The position numbers and the translations under genes are program-made. This document shows, one piece after another, positions 1 through 8,708 of a stretch of DNA of 55,755 nt. Numbering within the stretch: position 1 is the stretch's first letter; each line of letters opens with the position of its first letter. The stretch covers positions 1 to 55,755 of the forward strand of contig CAYRFV010000003.1 in the NCBI GenBank assembly GCA_964423545.1, read 5' to 3'. The stretch comes from JALOOE01 sp964423545 (GTDB lineage Bacteria > Chloroflexota > Anaerolineae > CG2-30-64-16). The notes beneath the pieces were generated by a model. It was not told the DNA's origin and ran no database searches. It worked only from the letters and a program-made list of their open reading frames with translations.

Positions 1-365
1 CTTGCCCAGCACATTGGTGCTGTTGGCGGTGGAGAATGGTCTTTGGCGCCAGCTTGATCTGCCCGTACTGGGCCGCGCCATTCGGTTCGCTGAGGCGCGC
101 GTCGCGCAGCCAGGCGAAGAGGTCGATCAGTTGATCGCGCGTGATCGCGTCGAGCGCGAGATCCTTCGACTCCGCTGCTCCTTTCGACTGCGGCCTGCGG
201 GCCGCGGGTCTGGATGCAGCTTCGCTCAAGATGACTCTCAAAGTAGGCTCGGAGTTTGGCGAAGGTCGTGCGATCATTGCGGAGGGTGTTCGGGCTCATG
301 CCGGCGGCGTTCTTATAGCACACCAGCCCGTCGCACGCCTGGCTGAGTGTGATGCTCTTTTTCAT
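1..365 (-). pseudogene. Tyrosine recombinase N-terminal remnant (copy A)
   Basis: Read on the minus strand from an ATG at 365, the peptide begins MKKSITLSQACDG and continues through SPNTLRNDRTTFAKLRAYFE, typical of the SAM-like core-binding domain of Xer/phage integrases. The frame breaks at a 55-nt insert (170-224) and resumes in another frame as LALDAITRDQLIDLFAWL and later LAPKTILHR, again integrase-like. The coding remnant runs off the window at base 1, so the catalytic domain is not visible. The insert length is not a multiple of three, so the gene is dead as read. A related copy lies at 29860-30147. Confidence 0.7.
170..224. repeat. 55-nt interspersed repeat inside integrase remnant A
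   Basis: The segment splits two pieces of integrase coding sequence. It holds a GC-rich palindrome (gcggcc at 190-195, ggccgc at 200-205) and ends in ggatgcagcttcg. A shorter relative (about 30029-30067, ending ggatgcggcttcg) sits at the same place in integrase remnant B. It resembles small dispersed palindromic repeats, but the family was not identified. Confidence 0.5.
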
Positions 366-398
366 CCGTGAGGTTGCCTCTCTGGACAGCACCACCGA

Positions 399-500
399 TA
401 ACCAGCGAGTTGGATACCGATAACCGGCGGCTGCGTTTTTCGACCCAGAGAGCGACCAGAAACTGAGGAACCGTGTGGTCTGGGGTTGCGAGGATTTGCT
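399..500. repeat. 102-nt repeat upstream of integrase remnant, copy A
   Basis: Nearly identical over its length to 30148-30249, with a few substitutions and one small shift. In both places it lies directly upstream (minus sense) of an integrase remnant. In copy A it is separated from the integrase ATG by about 34 nt; in copy B that spacer and the first integrase codons are deleted. It may be the ancestral integrase promoter or attachment region. Confidence 0.7.
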
Positions 501-835
501 CACCGCTCGGCATCCGGGTCAGTCACTTCAACGACCCCGGACTTGCGTTTGCGCTTGACTTTGCCGGTCTCACACCAGGTCCGGCTCGCCTGCCAGCTGA
601 AGCCAGCTTCGTGCAGGACCAGCAAGATGGTGTACGTGCTCACCTGCGGCAACCTGTCCGGCGCTTGCCGCAAGGCCCGCTGCAAAGTCGTCAGCGACCA
701 AGTGGCCGTGCCATCGTGCTCGCGATCCGGCGTGCGGCGAGCTTCCTGCAGGATGCGCCCCGTGCGGCGCTACCACAGATGGGCTGCGCACCGCCGCCGT
801 GTCGGGGGCAATCGCCACCAAGCCCTCCCGAGTGA
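485..835 (-). pseudogene. IS630-family transposase fragment
   Basis: On the minus strand the pieces read EGLVAIAP, then RHGGGAQPI in a second frame, then LQEARRTPDREHDGTATW, LTTLQRALRQAPDRLPQVST and HEAGFSWQASRTW in a third. This matches the N-terminal HTH/winged-helix part of IS630 transposases. The peptide stops after a TDPDAER motif, so the DDE catalytic half is missing. At least two frameshifts and truncation at both ends make it non-functional. One edge lies only a few bases from the stop codon of the DUF4230-like gene at 840, so an insertion or deletion has cut the downstream side of that operon. Confidence 0.7.
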
Positions 836-839
836 CCCA

Positions 840-1409
840 CTAGCGAACGATCACGCGCACCTCGCTGAAGCCGAGCTGGCGCAGGTAGCCCTCGACCAGC
901 GCTTGCCCCTGCGCGCGGGCGCGTTCGAGGAGCCCGCCGTCCAGCGCTTCCTCGCGAATCGCGGCGGCGCCGAGATCGATGGCCTCATCGACGATCGCGG
1001 GATCAGGTGCGAGCAAAAAAGAACGGGCGTGCGTCACCACCCGCGTTCGGCGTGTGTCAATGCTCGTGCTCAGGATTCTCGGCGGAGGGAGGACCACCTG
1101 CACCCGGCCGCGATCGGTCCAGACGGCGTCATCGGGCAACTGGGAGAGGTCAAAGCCGGCCTTGACATCGCCGTATACAAGCATGAGCACTTCCTCGCGC
1201 ATGCCCAATTTGCGGCGGATGTCATCGGGGATGCGCTCGTTCGTAATCTCGGCCACGCCGGTGTAACCGACGGTCGCCAGCTCGGCGATCGGGCGGAAGT
1301 CCACGGCAATTGCCCGCGGTTCGGCGTCTCGTCGCGCCAGGAGATAGCCGACGAGAACGACCAACGCCGCTATGATGATGATCAGCCATAGGGTGCTGCG
1401 CTTTGCCAT
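840..1409 (-). CDS. Membrane-anchored DUF4230-like protein (small paralogue)
   Basis: 189 residues. One N-terminal membrane helix (residues about 7-24, LWLIIIIAALVVLVGYLLA) is followed by an extracytoplasmic domain. The pattern of a beta-rich core with a conserved LPPPRIL segment, then a helical tail ending GFSEVRVIVR, resembles DUF4230 proteins, whose role is unknown. The upstream gene (1420-2193) has the same LPPPEV segment and the same ending pattern (LGFTSVKVMARP), so the two are paralogues. Only 10 nt separate them, so they should be co-transcribed. It is the last gene of the run and abuts transposase debris. Confidence 0.75.
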   Translation of the reverse strand: MAKRSTLWLIIIIAALVVLVGYLLARRDAEPRAIAVDFRPIAELATVGYTGVAEITNERIPDDIRRKLGMREEVLMLVYGDVKAGFDLSQLPDDAVWTDRGRVQVVLPPPRILSTSIDTRRTRVVTHARSFLLAPDPAIVDEAIDLGAAAIREEALDGGLLERARAQGQALVEGYLRQLGFSEVRVIVR

Positions 1410-1419
1410 GGAACCTCCG

Positions 1420-2193
1420 CTAGAACTCAGACTCCGCCGGCCGGGCCATAACCTTCACCGAAGTGAAGCCCAGGGAACGCAGGAAGGCTTCCATACGTGC
1501 CATCCCTGCCGCCTCTGCTTTGTCGAGGATGTCGTGCTGCAAGGCCCATGTGCGCAGGCGCTCCACCGCCAGTTGGCGGGCGCGCGTCTCCAACTCCTTG
1601 TCCAGGGGGACGAAGATCCCTGTCACCCGTTGGTAGACATACGTCTCGCCTTCGTTGATGTGGTAGCTGAACACTTCTGGCGGCGGAAGGGTCAGCGTGA
1701 CGCTCTTCCCGTCCACCTTCAGGTCGCTCGATTGCAGCTTGTCAAGGTCGAAGCCGGCCACGGCCTCCCCGGCGGCGATCAGCAGCAGCTTGTCGGTGCC
1801 GAAGATGCGTTCCCAGAACGTGTCGCGCTGACCTTCGATGTCCACTACCGTCTGCATGACGTATTGCATGGTCTCCAGCCGGCCAAGTTTTAGCACCGCA
1901 ATGATGTCGGTGATCGGCGTAGGGGTCGCGGTGGGAGTGGGGCGCGGGGTAGAGGTCGCCGTCGGTGAAGGCCCTGCGGTGACGGTCGGCGTGCGCGTGG
2001 GTCGGGCCGTGGATGTGGCCGGCGCCGTAGGCCAGGCCGCCGTCGCAGTGGGCGAACTGGCGGCAGCCAACAGAGCGGCGCCCGGCCGGCCCCCTGTAGC
2101 AAGCAGCAGCGCGACCACGACGGCCGCCAGCAGTAGCACGATCGGCGTGATGACCGAGATGTCTGGACGGTTTGAGTGCTGGTTGGACGACAT
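1420..2193 (-). CDS. Membrane-anchored DUF4230-like protein with Thr/Pro linker
   Basis: 257 residues: a membrane helix at about 15-32 (VITPIVLLLAAVVVALLLA), a Thr/Pro/Ala-rich linker at about 45-93, then a DUF4230-like domain. The conserved features are IGTD..LIAAGEAVAGFDLDKL, the LPPPEVF segment and a C-terminal helix with a beta strand. The linker should hold the domain away from the membrane on the outer side. It follows the NERD-kinase gene by 42 nt and precedes its shorter paralogue by 10 nt. DUF4230 has no established biochemical function; presence in this operon suggests an envelope role (inference). Confidence 0.75.
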   Translation of the reverse strand: MSSNQHSNRPDISVITPIVLLLAAVVVALLLATGGRPGAALLAAASSPTATAAWPTAPATSTARPTRTPTVTAGPSPTATSTPRPTPTATPTPITDIIAVLKLGRLETMQYVMQTVVDIEGQRDTFWERIFGTDKLLLIAAGEAVAGFDLDKLQSSDLKVDGKSVTLTLPPPEVFSYHINEGETYVYQRVTGIFVPLDKELETRARQLAVERLRTWALQHDILDKAEAAGMARMEAFLRSLGFTSVKVMARPAESEF

Positions 2194-2235
2194 TACCCGC
2201 CTCCTGATCCATCCGGCGCACGAGACCGACGATGT

Positions 2236-3642
2236 TTACGCCTCAATAATCGCGAGGTCGGTCAGCACTTCGTCCACGCTCGGGTAGCGATCTGAACGCT
2301 GAGGAGCGCACATCGTGGCGATCACCTCGGCGGCGCCGGTCGAATCCTTCAGGCCGTGGGCGCTCTCAGCCCGGCCCAGCGCCTCCTTGAGCAAGTCCAG
2401 GTTGATGGCCGGCCCCTTGCCGGCGAGCACGGCTGTGACATCGTGGCGCGGCGGCCGGCCGGTGATCAACTGGTAGAACACGAGCCCCAGCGAATAGACA
2501 TCGGACGCCGGCATCGCATCGCGCGGATCCAGCCACACGGCCGGCGCCACATAGCGCGGATCGAAGTGCTCGCGCACCGATCGGGCGATGCTCAAGTTGG
2601 CTGCGTCGGGGATATAGGCCATGTCGAAGTTGGCGAGTTTGACGGCATTCGGCGCCACCAGGATATTGCGCGGGCGCACATCGCGGTGCACCACCCCGCG
2701 ACGGTGCGCATGCGCCAGGCCTGCCGCCACCGTCTTGATGATGCGCGTCTTGTGCTGCCAGGTCAGCTTCTGCTGCGCACCTTTTTCCAGCAGCGTTTCG
2801 AGGTACTGCCCGCGCTCCAGGTATTCCACCGGCTCGACGAAGCTATCATCACCCCAGGCGAACATATCGCCCGTGCGCACCAGATTCGGATGGCTGCCCA
2901 ACAGCCGCATCGCGTCCTGGCCGTGGAAGACCTCGCGCAGGCGGTACTGCTTCTCCTCGTCCTTGGCGTAGACGTCGAAATGAAAGACTTTGAGCGCCGT
3001 GTAAGGCTGCGTGGAGATGTAGCGATGCTTGGCCAGGTAGACGGTGAAACGGTCGTCCTGGTCGACCTTCTCGATGATGTCATACAGCCCGATCTGCCGA
3101 ACGGGCGCGGCAGGCTTGGTCGTGAACATCGCCTCGCACACCATATCATACAATGGCTCCAAGTTTCGCGTGCTGACGGGCAGGTGCGCCGGGTTGCCCA
3201 GCCGCTCGGTCGCCTCGCGCAGGTGGATGACGCGATCCGCCTGGTCATCCTTGATCTTGATGCGCGCGCGGTCGTCGGTCAGCACGACGAGCGTTTCGAC
3301 GAAGACCTCGTCGAGACGGTGCGAGTAGCGACGCAGCTTTTCCGCCAACACCTTGCTCTTTTTGTTTGCCAACGGGATCGGGCTGGGATAGACGCCGCCG
3401 TTCTCGAAGATCCACTGCAACTGGTTGCCGTGGATCTGGCCGCGATAGCCCTTGACTTCGAGATGATAGAGAGCGTGCGGGGTCAGCACCGCGATGTCAT
3501 ACTCGTAGGGTAGGCCCCGGCCAGTCGTTAGCTCGAAGTTGTGGAAGACGAAGCAGTCCTCGGGCAGCCCCTTGCCAAGCTGCACGATCGCGCGGCTCTC
3601 GCTGTCATTCTCCGGAACACCGATGCGATGAATGGTTGCCAT
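2236..3642 (-). CDS. NERD nuclease domain fused to degenerate protein kinase domain
   Basis: 468 residues from the ATG at 3642, chosen for the AGGAG upstream; an in-frame ATG at 3696 is less likely. Residues about 10-130 are a NERD (nuclease-related) domain with the PD-(D/E)XK signature: Asp49 (EYDIAVL) and Glu62-Val-Lys64 (HLEVKGY). Residues about 187-465 are a Ser/Thr kinase fold. The beta-3 Lys is present (ALK218), as are HRD (319-321), Asn326 and DVYSLG (381-386). The glycine-rich loop reads VDQDDRFTVY, DFG reads NFD (338-340) and APE reads APA, so the metal-binding Asp is Asn. I infer an intact nuclease with a pseudokinase or impaired kinase. NERD-kinase fusions also occur in PglW of BREX/Pgl systems, but no other BREX gene is here. 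Confidence 0.85.
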   Translation of the reverse strand: MATIHRIGVPENDSESRAIVQLGKGLPEDCFVFHNFELTTGRGLPYEYDIAVLTPHALYHLEVKGYRGQIHGNQLQWIFENGGVYPSPIPLANKKSKVLAEKLRRYSHRLDEVFVETLVVLTDDRARIKIKDDQADRVIHLREATERLGNPAHLPVSTRNLEPLYDMVCEAMFTTKPAAPVRQIGLYDIIEKVDQDDRFTVYLAKHRYISTQPYTALKVFHFDVYAKDEEKQYRLREVFHGQDAMRLLGSHPNLVRTGDMFAWGDDSFVEPVEYLERGQYLETLLEKGAQQKLTWQHKTRIIKTVAAGLAHAHRRGVVHRDVRPRNILVAPNAVKLANFDMAYIPDAANLSIARSVREHFDPRYVAPAVWLDPRDAMPASDVYSLGLVFYQLITGRPPRHDVTAVLAGKGPAINLDLLKEALGRAESAHGLKDSTGAAEVIATMCAPQRSDRYPSVDEVLTDLAIIEA

Positions 3643-3712
3643 GCCTGGTGAAGCTCCTGGCGCCGTCGCGGGTGTACGAGTCACGGACTTGTACACCCGC
3701 AGCTTGGGGCGT

Positions 3713-4453
3713 CTACCGCGCAGCGCGTCGAACCAACGCGCCAGCGGCCAGCAGCGTCAAGGCTGCACCGAGTGCGGCGATCTGGGTCACGGCCGGCGCG
3801 CCGCCGGTGACAGGCACCTTGGGTTGAAGCACGGGATTCTGGTGCGAGATTAGCGCCTGCGCGTTCTCGCCGCCCACCGGCTGGAACACGGCGCCTTCCT
3901 GCAGCACCACCTTGACGGTTTCTTTTGAAACATTCTCGATCACCAAGTCTGCCTGTCCGTGAAAAGGTTGACCAGGCACGCCGGCCACCGGGAGCGCGCG
4001 GAAATTCTCGATTGTGACCTTAAGCGTCCCTGCCTTCACTCCCTCAACCACTGAGATCGCGCCCTCCGGCAGCGGTGCAATCGTCGCGCTCTTGGACTCA
4101 TCGTAGATCTGCTGGGCCAATGTGCTACCCTTGCCCGCGAAGTCCTGGTAGGCGCCGGTCGTAGCTCGCCAGATCGCAAGCTGAGTCTGATAGACATCAC
4201 TGGTGACGGCTCCCTTCTTCAGAGCCGTCTGCATGACCTTGACGACCTCATCCGGGGGCCGCGCCGTGGGACCCTGGATCGTGGTTGGGAAGGGCTTCCC
4301 GTAGTTCAGACACCAGAGGTCGAGAGGCACGGTCACCTTCTGGCCCGGCGCCAGCGTGACCACGACATCGGCAGCAAGGGCCTGCGCGACCGGTAGGCCG
4401 ATCAGCGCGATGAGTACAACTGCAAATCCGAACAACCTGAATACGCGAGACAT
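3713..4453 (-). CDS. Secreted protein with sortase-like C-terminal anchor
   Basis: 246 residues. An N-terminal signal peptide (about 1-28, FAVVLIALIGLPVAQALA) precedes an extracellular domain of unknown family. The C-terminus has PVTGG, then a hydrophobic helix (TQIAALGAALTLLAAGALV) and a short RRAAR tail, the layout of LPXTG-type sorting signals, although the motif is VPVTG rather than LPXTG. It could equally be a plain C-terminal membrane anchor. It lies between the helicase (51 nt upstream) and the NERD-kinase gene (about 70 nt downstream), so it is probably in the same transcript. No sortase gene is visible in the window. Confidence 0.75.
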   Translation of the reverse strand: MSRVFRLFGFAVVLIALIGLPVAQALAADVVVTLAPGQKVTVPLDLWCLNYGKPFPTTIQGPTARPPDEVVKVMQTALKKGAVTSDVYQTQLAIWRATTGAYQDFAGKGSTLAQQIYDESKSATIAPLPEGAISVVEGVKAGTLKVTIENFRALPVAGVPGQPFHGQADLVIENVSKETVKVVLQEGAVFQPVGGENAQALISHQNPVLQPKVPVTGGAPAVTQIAALGAALTLLAAGALVRRAAR

Positions 4454-4504
4454 GATAATCCTCCAATCCTAGACTCGGTTGTAATGATGTGTGGTGTGTA
4501 CGGG

Positions 4505-7500
4505 TCAGATAGTTAGTGCGGTATCCTCCGTTCCAGCCGGCGTCTCGACCCGGCGTTCCGGTTCCGAGTTGGCCGGCTGACTGACTGTCTCAACCGGCTC
4601 GGACTCCGGCAACTCATACTGGAGCCAACCGGAGACGATCACGTCATCGACGTTGCCGATGGCGTCCACGAGATGTTGCTGCAGCGCGGCCGGGATATCG
4701 GCGCGCGGGTCCTGCGCATAGACGAGCGGCGCGTGACCGGCGCCTGTCAGCTTCTGGCCGGTGAAGGGATTGACCGCCACCTCGTATTCGTGCTTGAGCG
4801 CGATGTTCTCACGGCGCTGCCAGGCCCGCGCCGTCCGGTTATACTCCACCTGCGTCGTCGCCCCGTAGGCCTTCACCAACTCGAAGATGTGCGTGACCTT
4901 GTTATAGCGGCGCATGAGGGCAACGGCGATCTGCGTGCGCTCGGCTTGGGTGAGCTGAGACAGGCCCTGTGTCTGGATGGCTGCAGCCTGCTCGTCAGAG
5001 ACGACCCCAGCCAGCAAAGCCTGGAGCCGGGCATCCAGCTCGATCGCGGCCGGCTGGCGCTCGACTTGTTCCAGAACATCTCGGACATCTTCCGGCATCT
5101 CCTCTTGTTCGACCAACCCCTGCATCTGGCTGCCAATCAGCGCCATAATGAGGCGATAGCAGTCGTTGCTCCAGGTGCGCCGAGCGCGGATCGCGCGGCC
5201 GCGCAACTGCTGCCAGGCGGTGACGTCGCGGGTGGCGGTGGCGTCAATCAGCACGTTGGGCGAGATCACGTTCCAGCCAGTGCGCGCCCAACTCGACACC
5301 ACCACCATGTTGATGGGCAGCGATTCGGCGTCCACGACGCGGGACGTGAGATCGTACATCAACAGCTTGCGGTTGCCGCTCGCCATCGGGATGACGAAGA
5401 ACTTGCGACGCGCGCCGCTGACCTGCTCCAGCTCGGCCACTTTCGCCTCCCGGAAGTAGCGCGCGATGATGGCATAGTCGAAGAAGGTGTTCACCAGGTC
5501 GGCGAAGTGGATGTTGCGCAGATCGAGGCGCGCCTGCAGCCGCTCTCCGGCCGCTCCCAGGTCCGAAGCCCGGATGAGCTGCCGCATGGGACGCAGCACG
5601 CGCTTTCTGAAGTCGTCAGGGCGAGCGGCATGTACATTGCCCAATGCAAGGATGTAGTCCGCGATGAGCACATTCCAACGCTCGCGCAGGCCGGCGTGCG
5701 CCACGGGCGCCAAGTCCAGACCCTGCATGGCCAGGTCAACCATGGCGGTGGCGATCTCGCCTCGCATCAGCGCCTCTTCCACAAAGGCCGCGATGCGCGG
5801 AGGCAGCGGGTTGGTCTCGTCGTAAGGTAAGTATTGTTCACCCGACAGCACGGCATAGGGTGTGAAACGCTCGTCGCCCAGCAGTTGGGCGTACAGGCCA
5901 CCCAGCCCCTCATAACCGGGTACGGCCACCCCCTGGCCGGTCAGGCCCTGTTTCCACTGGATGCGGCGGGCCTTGTCGAAGATGATGATGCCGCTCACCG
6001 GCCGCGTCGCCCGCTCCGCCTCGATGACCGCCTTGATCGTCTCGACGCGGCCCTCGCCGACCCGACGGTACCACTCGCTCAGCCCTTCGTACAGGCCGAC
6101 GACCGTGGTGGCTAGGTGGTCTTTGACCGCTTCGCTGCGAGAGGCCTGGTTGGTCGCCGCGCTATGCGCCTGACGCAGAGCCTCCACATCGAATTCGGTG
6201 CTGAAACCGGGGCGCTGCAGCCGAGCCAACGTCACCGGCAGGTAGATCAGCTCAGCCAGCTCTGCGCGGATGGCGTCCAGCTCGGCCACCAGGCGCCCGA
6301 ACGCGTCCTCGTCGGCGCCCGCCTTCCGAATCATGTCGGCGTCGCTCCAAGCGCGGGCGATTTGAACGAGCGTCACGAGCTTCGACTCGGTCAGTTGCAG
6401 GCTCCCGCCCTTTTCCCATTCCGCCAGGCGCTGCGACAGGGTGGTTGCCCAGTCCTTGCGACCTGCATACATATTAAGGAAGTCATGTCCGACGGCAACG
6501 CGCTCTGCCATCGGGATCTCGGCGAACCAGGCGCGCAGCCGCTCGCTGCCCACCAGCTCCATGAAGGCGCTCGTCTTGGCCTTGTAGCCATCCAGCAAGT
6601 CGCGGATACGGCGTTCGCGTGCCGAATATGAGAAGGGCGCGCCCAGCTCGGCGAAGGGTGCGACGAAACCGGCGGCGACCAGCTCGTCAATGGGGATGCT
6701 GTAGACCAGCTGCAGCCCAAGCTTCGCGAAGCGCGCACGGTAGGCTTCGGCTGTGCCGGTGAAGCCGATCAGCCCGCGCAGGCTGCCGTCGTGCAACCAT
6801 TCCAGCATCAACCGGATCACATCGGACGAGACGCTGTTCAGGCTCTCGGCGACCTTGTGCACTTCGTCGAGAATGACGTATTGCACGTTGGCGCCCTGCA
6901 GAAACATCTCGATGGAGTCGGTATCGAAACCGCCTTTGCCGATGGCCGAACCTGCCTGGGCCAGCGCAGTGTAAGTCATCAACAATACGGCCGGATGGCT
7001 GCCGGTGCGCTGTTGGAAGCGCTCCAACTGGCCGGGCGTACCGGAGAAGACCATCTCCGGCGAGAGGCGCAGCCCGATGGATTTGTAGCACAATTCACCC
7101 GTCCACTGCTGCAGGTAGTTGCTGGTGGGCACCAGGATCAGGATCGATTGCCCAGCCCTCAGATGCTGCAGCCAGTCCTGGATGCACATCATGCCGATCA
7201 TCGTCTTGCCGCTGCCGGTTGGCGCTTCGACCAGCTGCCCGTCGTAGCCGTAGCCCCGGAACACGGCGTAGGCTTCGTACTGGTAGGGTCGCGGATAAGG
7301 CGAACCGATCAGATCAGTGTAAGCCCACGGCGAAGTCGCCTGCATCCGGCTCTCCAGCAGCGTCTCGATCAGGTCAACGAAGAGCGCTGCGCTCGCCCCG
7401 CCCATGCCTGTGGCCTGACTGAAAGCCTGGCGGAAGGCGCTAGGCCGCGCCGCCGCCTCGTTCAGCCCGCCAAAGCCGGCTTCCTCCAGCCGTGCGTAGA

Positions 7501-8275
7501 GATCCGCTCCGACCAGGGCGCGCAGGCTAGGTGCGCTCACGTCCATGTCGGTGTAGACGCGTTCGGTGCGCGCGTAGCGCGTCGGTCGTTCGCCCGCGGC
7601 GACCACGTGGCCCGAAGCGACCAGATCCTTGAGGTGCCGCTGCACCGTCCCCTTCGCGACGCCCATGACATCCAGGTCGTTAGCTTGCTGAACAAGGCCG
7701 TCCAACTCCACTGGGTCGCCGCTCTCCTGCAGTGCCCGCACCACCAAGTCACGCGCGAAATCGTCACGGCCGCGGCGATCCAGCACGAACGCCGCCGGCA
7801 CGACGCTGGGCGCCTGGCGGTGCATTTGCACCATTGCGCGGTGAAGCGTCGCCAGGTTGCGCATGGCCGCCTGCGCCAGCGGCTCCTTGCCTGCATTGAG
7901 CGCCGAACGCAAGATGTAGATCGTGCGGCCGTGATAGACTGCCAGCCGGAAGTAGGCGCTGCGCCGCCCGCTCGCATCCTCCTGCGCCGACGCGGCAGCG
8001 AACGCATCCTGCTCCAGTTCAACGAGCGCCTGCGCCTCCCAGTAGGTGCGCCGCGCCGCATCGTCGTCAATCAGGGCGGCGGGGGCGTCCTGCGCTTCAC
8101 CACCTGGACCCGCAGCATGGTCCGGTTCGCCCTCTTCCTCCTCGACATCCTGCTCTCGGATGAATTCGGCAGCCTCCAGCGCTCGGGCTGCATCGAGTTC
8201 TTTTTCGGCTGTCAGGTATTCGAGGAGCTCCTGCTCCTCATCGCCTGCCAGTTGCTCGTCCGGAAGGGTGCTCAT
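4505..8275 (-). CDS. Large SF2 DEVH helicase with N-terminal winged helix
   Basis: 1256 residues from the ATG at 8275 (MSTLPDEQ), 5 nt after the stop of the receiver gene; a longer in-frame start at 8461 would overlap that gene and is rejected. An acidic stretch (about 44-90) precedes a winged-helix-like segment at about 203-240 (VMGVAKGTVQRHLKDLVASG). Helicase motifs follow: Walker A APTGSGKT (351-358), DEVH (470-473), FTGT (505-508), then a roughly 450-residue insert, and motifs V and VI (ARTGWNVISPN, QQLRGRAIRAR at about 1022-1032). It is expected to be an ATP-dependent nucleic-acid helicase or translocase. No nuclease motif is seen inside it; the NERD protein downstream could supply that activity (inference). 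Confidence 0.85.
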   Translation of the reverse strand: MSTLPDEQLAGDEEQELLEYLTAEKELDAARALEAAEFIREQDVEEEEGEPDHAAGPGGEAQDAPAALIDDDAARRTYWEAQALVELEQDAFAAASAQEDASGRRSAYFRLAVYHGRTIYILRSALNAGKEPLAQAAMRNLATLHRAMVQMHRQAPSVVPAAFVLDRRGRDDFARDLVVRALQESGDPVELDGLVQQANDLDVMGVAKGTVQRHLKDLVASGHVVAAGERPTRYARTERVYTDMDVSAPSLRALVGADLYARLEEAGFGGLNEAAARPSAFRQAFSQATGMGGASAALFVDLIETLLESRMQATSPWAYTDLIGSPYPRPYQYEAYAVFRGYGYDGQLVEAPTGSGKTMIGMMCIQDWLQHLRAGQSILILVPTSNYLQQWTGELCYKSIGLRLSPEMVFSGTPGQLERFQQRTGSHPAVLLMTYTALAQAGSAIGKGGFDTDSIEMFLQGANVQYVILDEVHKVAESLNSVSSDVIRLMLEWLHDGSLRGLIGFTGTAEAYRARFAKLGLQLVYSIPIDELVAAGFVAPFAELGAPFSYSARERRIRDLLDGYKAKTSAFMELVGSERLRAWFAEIPMAERVAVGHDFLNMYAGRKDWATTLSQRLAEWEKGGSLQLTESKLVTLVQIARAWSDADMIRKAGADEDAFGRLVAELDAIRAELAELIYLPVTLARLQRPGFSTEFDVEALRQAHSAATNQASRSEAVKDHLATTVVGLYEGLSEWYRRVGEGRVETIKAVIEAERATRPVSGIIIFDKARRIQWKQGLTGQGVAVPGYEGLGGLYAQLLGDERFTPYAVLSGEQYLPYDETNPLPPRIAAFVEEALMRGEIATAMVDLAMQGLDLAPVAHAGLRERWNVLIADYILALGNVHAARPDDFRKRVLRPMRQLIRASDLGAAGERLQARLDLRNIHFADLVNTFFDYAIIARYFREAKVAELEQVSGARRKFFVIPMASGNRKLLMYDLTSRVVDAESLPINMVVVSSWARTGWNVISPNVLIDATATRDVTAWQQLRGRAIRARRTWSNDCYRLIMALIGSQMQGLVEQEEMPEDVRDVLEQVERQPAAIELDARLQALLAGVVSDEQAAAIQTQGLSQLTQAERTQIAVALMRRYNKVTHIFELVKAYGATTQVEYNRTARAWQRRENIALKHEYEVAVNPFTGQKLTGAGHAPLVYAQDPRADIPAALQQHLVDAIGNVDDVIVSGWLQYELPESEPVETVSQPANSEPERRVETPAGTEDTALTI

Positions 8276-8280
8276 CGCGA

Positions 8281-8673
8281 CTATGCTCCGATCAGTGGCT
8301 GTTTGCCCGCCTTGACCAACGCCACATTGACGCGGGCAATCAGCTCGCGCGGGGCGAACGGCTTGACAATGTAATCGTCGGCCCCACCCAGCAGGCCACG
8401 AATGACGTCGCTCTCCGAGCCTTTGGCGGTGAGCATCAGGACGATCGGCGCGGGATCGCATTCGGCCTTGATCTTAGCTGTCGCGGTCGGGCCATCCATC
8501 TTCGGCATCATCCAATCTATGATGACCACGTCCGGCTTTTCGGACTTGCACTTTGCCACCCCTTCTTCACCGTTGGCGGCGGTGACGACGTCGAAACCAG
8601 CTTTCTTGAGTTTGACCTGGATGAGATGGCGGACATCGTCTTCATCGTCTACGGCGAGCACCTTGATTGACAT
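8281..8673 (-). CDS. Single-domain CheY-like response regulator
   Basis: 130 residues, receiver domain only. The acidic pair (Asp9, Asp10 in AVDDEDD), the phospho-acceptor Asp53 (VVIIDWMMPKMDG), Thr82 and Lys104 (VKPF) are all present, so it should be phosphorylatable. There is no DNA-binding or enzymatic output domain. It starts 35 nt after the hybrid kinase gene and ends 5 nt before the helicase start, so translation is probably coupled. The likely phosphodonor is the kinase next door. Its output is presumably by protein contact, and the helicase is a candidate partner from position alone. Confidence 0.93.
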   Translation of the reverse strand: MSIKVLAVDDEDDVRHLIQVKLKKAGFDVVTAANGEEGVAKCKSEKPDVVIIDWMMPKMDGPTATAKIKAECDPAPIVLMLTAKGSESDVIRGLLGGADDYIVKPFAPRELIARVNVALVKAGKQPLIGA

Positions 8674-8708
8674 GATCTACCTCCAGTGAAATGGGATCCT
8701 CCATCGGC

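Noticed and set aside
486..1391. 301-residue plus-strand open frame
   Set aside because: It is antisense to the DUF4230-like gene, Arg/His-rich and without any domain; typical of long shadow frames in high-GC DNA.
6791..8374. 527-residue plus-strand open frame opposite the helicase
   Set aside because: The helicase motifs are unmistakable on the minus strand; the plus frame has no recognisable feature.
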